Below, one piece after another: positions 5,957 to 7,890 of a stretch of 7,890 nt of DNA (within the stretch, counting starts at the first letter, position 1; each line of letters opens with the position of its first letter). The notes beneath the pieces are model-generated. The model was not told where the DNA came from. It ran no database searches and saw only the letters and a list, made by a program, of their open reading frames with translations. This DNA comes from Bacillota bacterium. GTDB lineage: Bacteria > Bacillota > Dethiobacteria > DTU022 > UBA8154. The position numbers were made by a program, and so were the translations under genes. Where the stretch lies: assembly GCA_003444595.1 (NCBI GenBank), contig DLUO01000158.1:1-7890 (forward strand), in the 5' to 3' direction.

Positions 5957-7822
5957 CTAATCTTTCGTAATCGCCTCAAATCCACAGGTTTCCATGCAGA
6001 CCCCGCACCTGGTACAGCGGTCGGGGATAATTTGATAGTAGCCATCCTCCGTCTCTACAATAGCCCCGGATTGACACTCCGCGGCGCAGGAACCGCAGCC
6101 GGCGCAGAGCTCTTGATCGATACGGTACCGGAAGAGTGACCGGCACACCCCTGCCGGACAGCGTTTATCTCTTATATGGGCCAGGTACTCATCGCGGAAA
6201 TACCGCAAAGTGGAGAGAACGGGGTTGGCGGAAGTCTGGCCCAGCCCGCACATGGAGGTATCCTTTACCGTCAGGGCAAGCTCCTCCAGGAGCTCAAGAT
6301 CCTCCGGGGAGCCGTTCCCTGTCGTAATGCGGTCGAAGATCTCCAGCATACGCTGTATCCCCACCCGGCAGGAAAAACATTTTCCGCAGGATTCGCTTTT
6401 CAAAAACTGCAGAAAATACCGTGCCACATCGACGACGCACGTCTCCTCATCCATGACAATCATGCCGCCGGAACCCATAATGGAGCCCGCCTGGGCCAGT
6501 TCGTTAAAATCAACCTTTAAATCGAGCATTTCTTCAGGCAGGCACCCGCCGGAAGGGCCGCCGGTCTGCACTGCCTTGAAACCCTTTCCATCCTTGATGC
6601 CGCCCCCAATGCCAAAAATAATCTCTCTTAGCGTGGTGCCAAAGGGCACCTCAACAAGCCCCGTGTTCCTGACCTTGCCGACAAGGCAGAAGATCTTGGT
6701 TCCGCCGGAGCTCTCAGTGCCGATTTTATGGTAGGCAGCGGCACCGCGATTGATAATCAGCGGCACGTTTACAAAAGTTTCCACGTTGTTGATTACTGTA
6801 GGCTTGCCCCGGAAACCCGCTTCGGCGGGAAAAGGCGGTTTTTGCCGCGGTTCGCCCACTTTACCCTCGGCCGCACGGACCAAAGCAGTCTCTTCGCCGC
6901 AGACAAAAGCCCCGGCGCCCTTGCTGATCTGAACTTCAAAGTCAAAGCCCGTACCGAGGATGTTCTTTCCCAAAAGCCCCAGCTCACGGGCCTGTCTCAC
7001 AGCCTGCTCGATTTTAAAAACAGCAGTGGGATACTCAATACGGATATAGATTATTCCTTCTCGCGCTCCCACCGCGTAGGCGGCGATCATCATGCCCTCC
7101 AGCACCGCATGGGGGTTGCCCTCCAGCAGGCTCCTGTCCATAAAGGCGCCCGGGTCTCCCTCGTCGGCATTGCAGAGGATATACTTTTCATCTCCTCCCG
7201 CGGCACGGCAGAATTCCCATTTAAGACCCGTCATAAAGCCGGCTCCCCCCCTGCCACGCAGCCTGGCCTCTTTCATTTCGGCGATTACCGCCTGGGGAGT
7301 CATCCCCCCAAGAACTTTAGCCAGGGCGGAGTAACCGCCGTGGGCAATATAATCGAGAATATCAAGGGGATCGATATGCCAGACCGTTTCCAGAAGAACC
7401 CGGGTCTGTAGTTTATAGAAGGGGATATCATAAGCACAGGCAATTTTCCGGCCATCGTCCGGATCCGCATATAAAAGACTTTCAATTATTTCACCCTGCA
7501 AAACTGTTTTCTCTACGATCTCTGCGGCATCCGCTACCTGAACCTTTTGATAAAAAGTTGCCCCGGGAAAAACAAGCACCAGGGGCCCTCTCTCGCAGAA
7601 GCCGAGGCAGCCGGTAACCTTCAGCTTTACCTTCTCCGCCAGTCCCCGCTCTTTGAGCGCCTCCTCAAATGCCGGCACAAGCTCGCGCGAGCCGCAAACC
7701 GTACAGCCCGTATCTCCGCAGATCACCAGGCACGGCCTATCCTGCTCAAGCCTGTCCTTCACTTTTTCACGCAAGCTCTCTACATCTTCCGGCAGCGTTA
7801 ATTTATTCTTTATTCCATTCAT
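5957..7822 (-). CDS. HydB/NuoF-type NADH-binding flavoprotein subunit with N-terminal [2Fe-2S] and C-terminal 2x[4Fe-4S] domains
   Basis: This 621-aa soluble diaphorase subunit matches HydB of electron-bifurcating hydrogenases rather than plain NuoF. A thioredoxin-like [2Fe-2S] domain (about 27-110) has C35, C40, C72 and C76. The NuoF core has RGRGGAGFMTGLKW (189-202) and CNADEGDPGAF (217-227) for FMN and NAD(H), plus GAGAFVCGEET (302-312). An N3-type [4Fe-4S] site follows with C479, C482, C485 and C525. The tail has H549 and C555PAGVC560, which in HydB I recall as a metal site, then ferredoxin clusters C573/C576/C579/C583 and C603/C606/C609/C613. Neither ferredoxin motif has the usual proline after its fourth cysteine. 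ATG 7822 is chosen because AGGGGG (7835-7830) is 7 bases upstream; the TTG at 7846 lacks such a site. It leads the redox operon. A NuoE/HydC partner is not in the window and could lie just beyond its right edge. Confidence 0.93.
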   Translation of the reverse strand: MNGIKNKLTLPEDVESLREKVKDRLEQDRPCLVICGDTGCTVCGSRELVPAFEEALKERGLAEKVKLKVTGCLGFCERGPLVLVFPGATFYQKVQVADAAEIVEKTVLQGEIIESLLYADPDDGRKIACAYDIPFYKLQTRVLLETVWHIDPLDILDYIAHGGYSALAKVLGGMTPQAVIAEMKEARLRGRGGAGFMTGLKWEFCRAAGGDEKYILCNADEGDPGAFMDRSLLEGNPHAVLEGMMIAAYAVGAREGIIYIRIEYPTAVFKIEQAVRQARELGLLGKNILGTGFDFEVQISKGAGAFVCGEETALVRAAEGKVGEPRQKPPFPAEAGFRGKPTVINNVETFVNVPLIINRGAAAYHKIGTESSGGTKIFCLVGKVRNTGLVEVPFGTTLREIIFGIGGGIKDGKGFKAVQTGGPSGGCLPEEMLDLKVDFNELAQAGSIMGSGGMIVMDEETCVVDVARYFLQFLKSESCGKCFSCRVGIQRMLEIFDRITTGNGSPEDLELLEELALTVKDTSMCGLGQTSANPVLSTLRYFRDEYLAHIRDKRCPAGVCRSLFRYRIDQELCAGCGSCAAECQSGAIVETEDGYYQIIPDRCTRCGVCMETCGFEAITKD

Positions 7823-7869
7823 CAACACACCCCCTGACAGCAGCAATTTTGAACAAACGTGCTTAAACC

Positions 7870-7878
7870 TTTATAATA
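7870..7878 (-). promoter_or_regulatory. Possible -10 region of the redox operon
   Basis: The minus strand just upstream of the NuoF-like gene is AT-rich and holds overlapping TATTAT (7878-7873) and TATAAA (7875-7870) boxes, about 45-55 bp before the ATG at 7822. Any -35 would lie at or beyond the window edge. All three minus-strand frames contain stops between 7847 and 7890, so no upstream coding sequence runs unbroken into this gene. The call is weak, since AT-rich spacers give such boxes by chance. Confidence 0.25.
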
Positions 7879-7890
7879 TTAGGAAATTAT

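Noticed and set aside
6728..7411. Long plus-strand open frame (227 codons) opposite the NuoF-like gene
   Set aside because: It is a shadow of the minus-strand coding sequence, whose FMN/NAD and Fe-S motifs are intact through this stretch.
5253..7822. [FeFe]-hydrogenase operon (HydABC)
   Set aside because: The HydA-like subunit stops after the ferredoxin domains and a Cys-rich tail. None of the H-cluster motifs (TSCCPxW, MPCxxK, ExMxCxGGC types) is present.
3657..7822. Sporomusa-type transhydrogenase (Stn)
   Set aside because: As I recall, that complex pairs a HydBC-like module with a GltD/NfnB-type NADPH-binding subunit. The third subunit here is instead the GltB-type FMN barrel and lacks GxGxxG dinucleotide folds of that kind.

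Overview
The window looks like chromosome of an anaerobic Gram-positive bacterium, most likely a clostridial Firmicute of the acetogen, syntroph or sulfate-reducer type. The grounds are strong purine-rich ribosome binding sites (AGGAGG, AGGGGG), several GTG/TTG starts, extended -10 promoters, and a HydB/NuoF-type NADH module of the kind common in strict anaerobes. No species can be named from sequence reading alone, and there are no mobile elements, rRNA, tRNA or CRISPR arrays.

Layout. Positions 1-234 are a leader with two consecutive extended -10 boxes. It feeds a plus-strand family I inorganic pyrophosphatase (ppa, 235-909). Everything else is on the minus strand and is read right to left. 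The first block is a tight three-gene iron-sulfur/flavin operon: a 621-aa HydB/NuoF-type NADH-binding subunit (7822-5957), a 230-aa [2Fe-2S]+2x[4Fe-4S] NuoG-N-terminal-like subunit with an extra Cys-rich tail (5945-5253), and a 527-aa FMN-binding glutamate-synthase-like protein (5240-3657). A 159-aa protein of unknown function (3596-3117) follows. After an intergenic control region come a soluble GAF-domain histidine kinase (2989-1676) and an OmpR/KdpE-like response regulator (1607-906), whose stop codon overlaps the ppa stop.

How the genes may work together. The three redox genes read as one soluble complex. NAD(P)H would be handled at the FMN of the NuoF-like subunit, electrons would pass along the iron-sulfur subunit, and a glutamate-synthase-type FMN barrel would be the third module. 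No [FeFe]-hydrogenase H-cluster domain, molybdopterin domain, glutaminase domain or GltD-type subunit is present. The barrel lacks the Cys cluster expected for the canonical [3Fe-4S] site and instead carries an N-terminal CxxCxxxCxxxC motif. The module therefore looks like a HydBC-type (electron-bifurcating family) diaphorase paired with an unusual glutamate-synthase-like partner, and its substrate is uncertain. This is the best candidate here for an undescribed system. The downstream kinase/regulator pair appears to have its own promoter, with a perfect extended -10 inside a 9+9 bp inverted repeat and a tandem 11-bp repeat further upstream, so it may be autoregulated. Any control of the redox operon by this pair is inference from position only.
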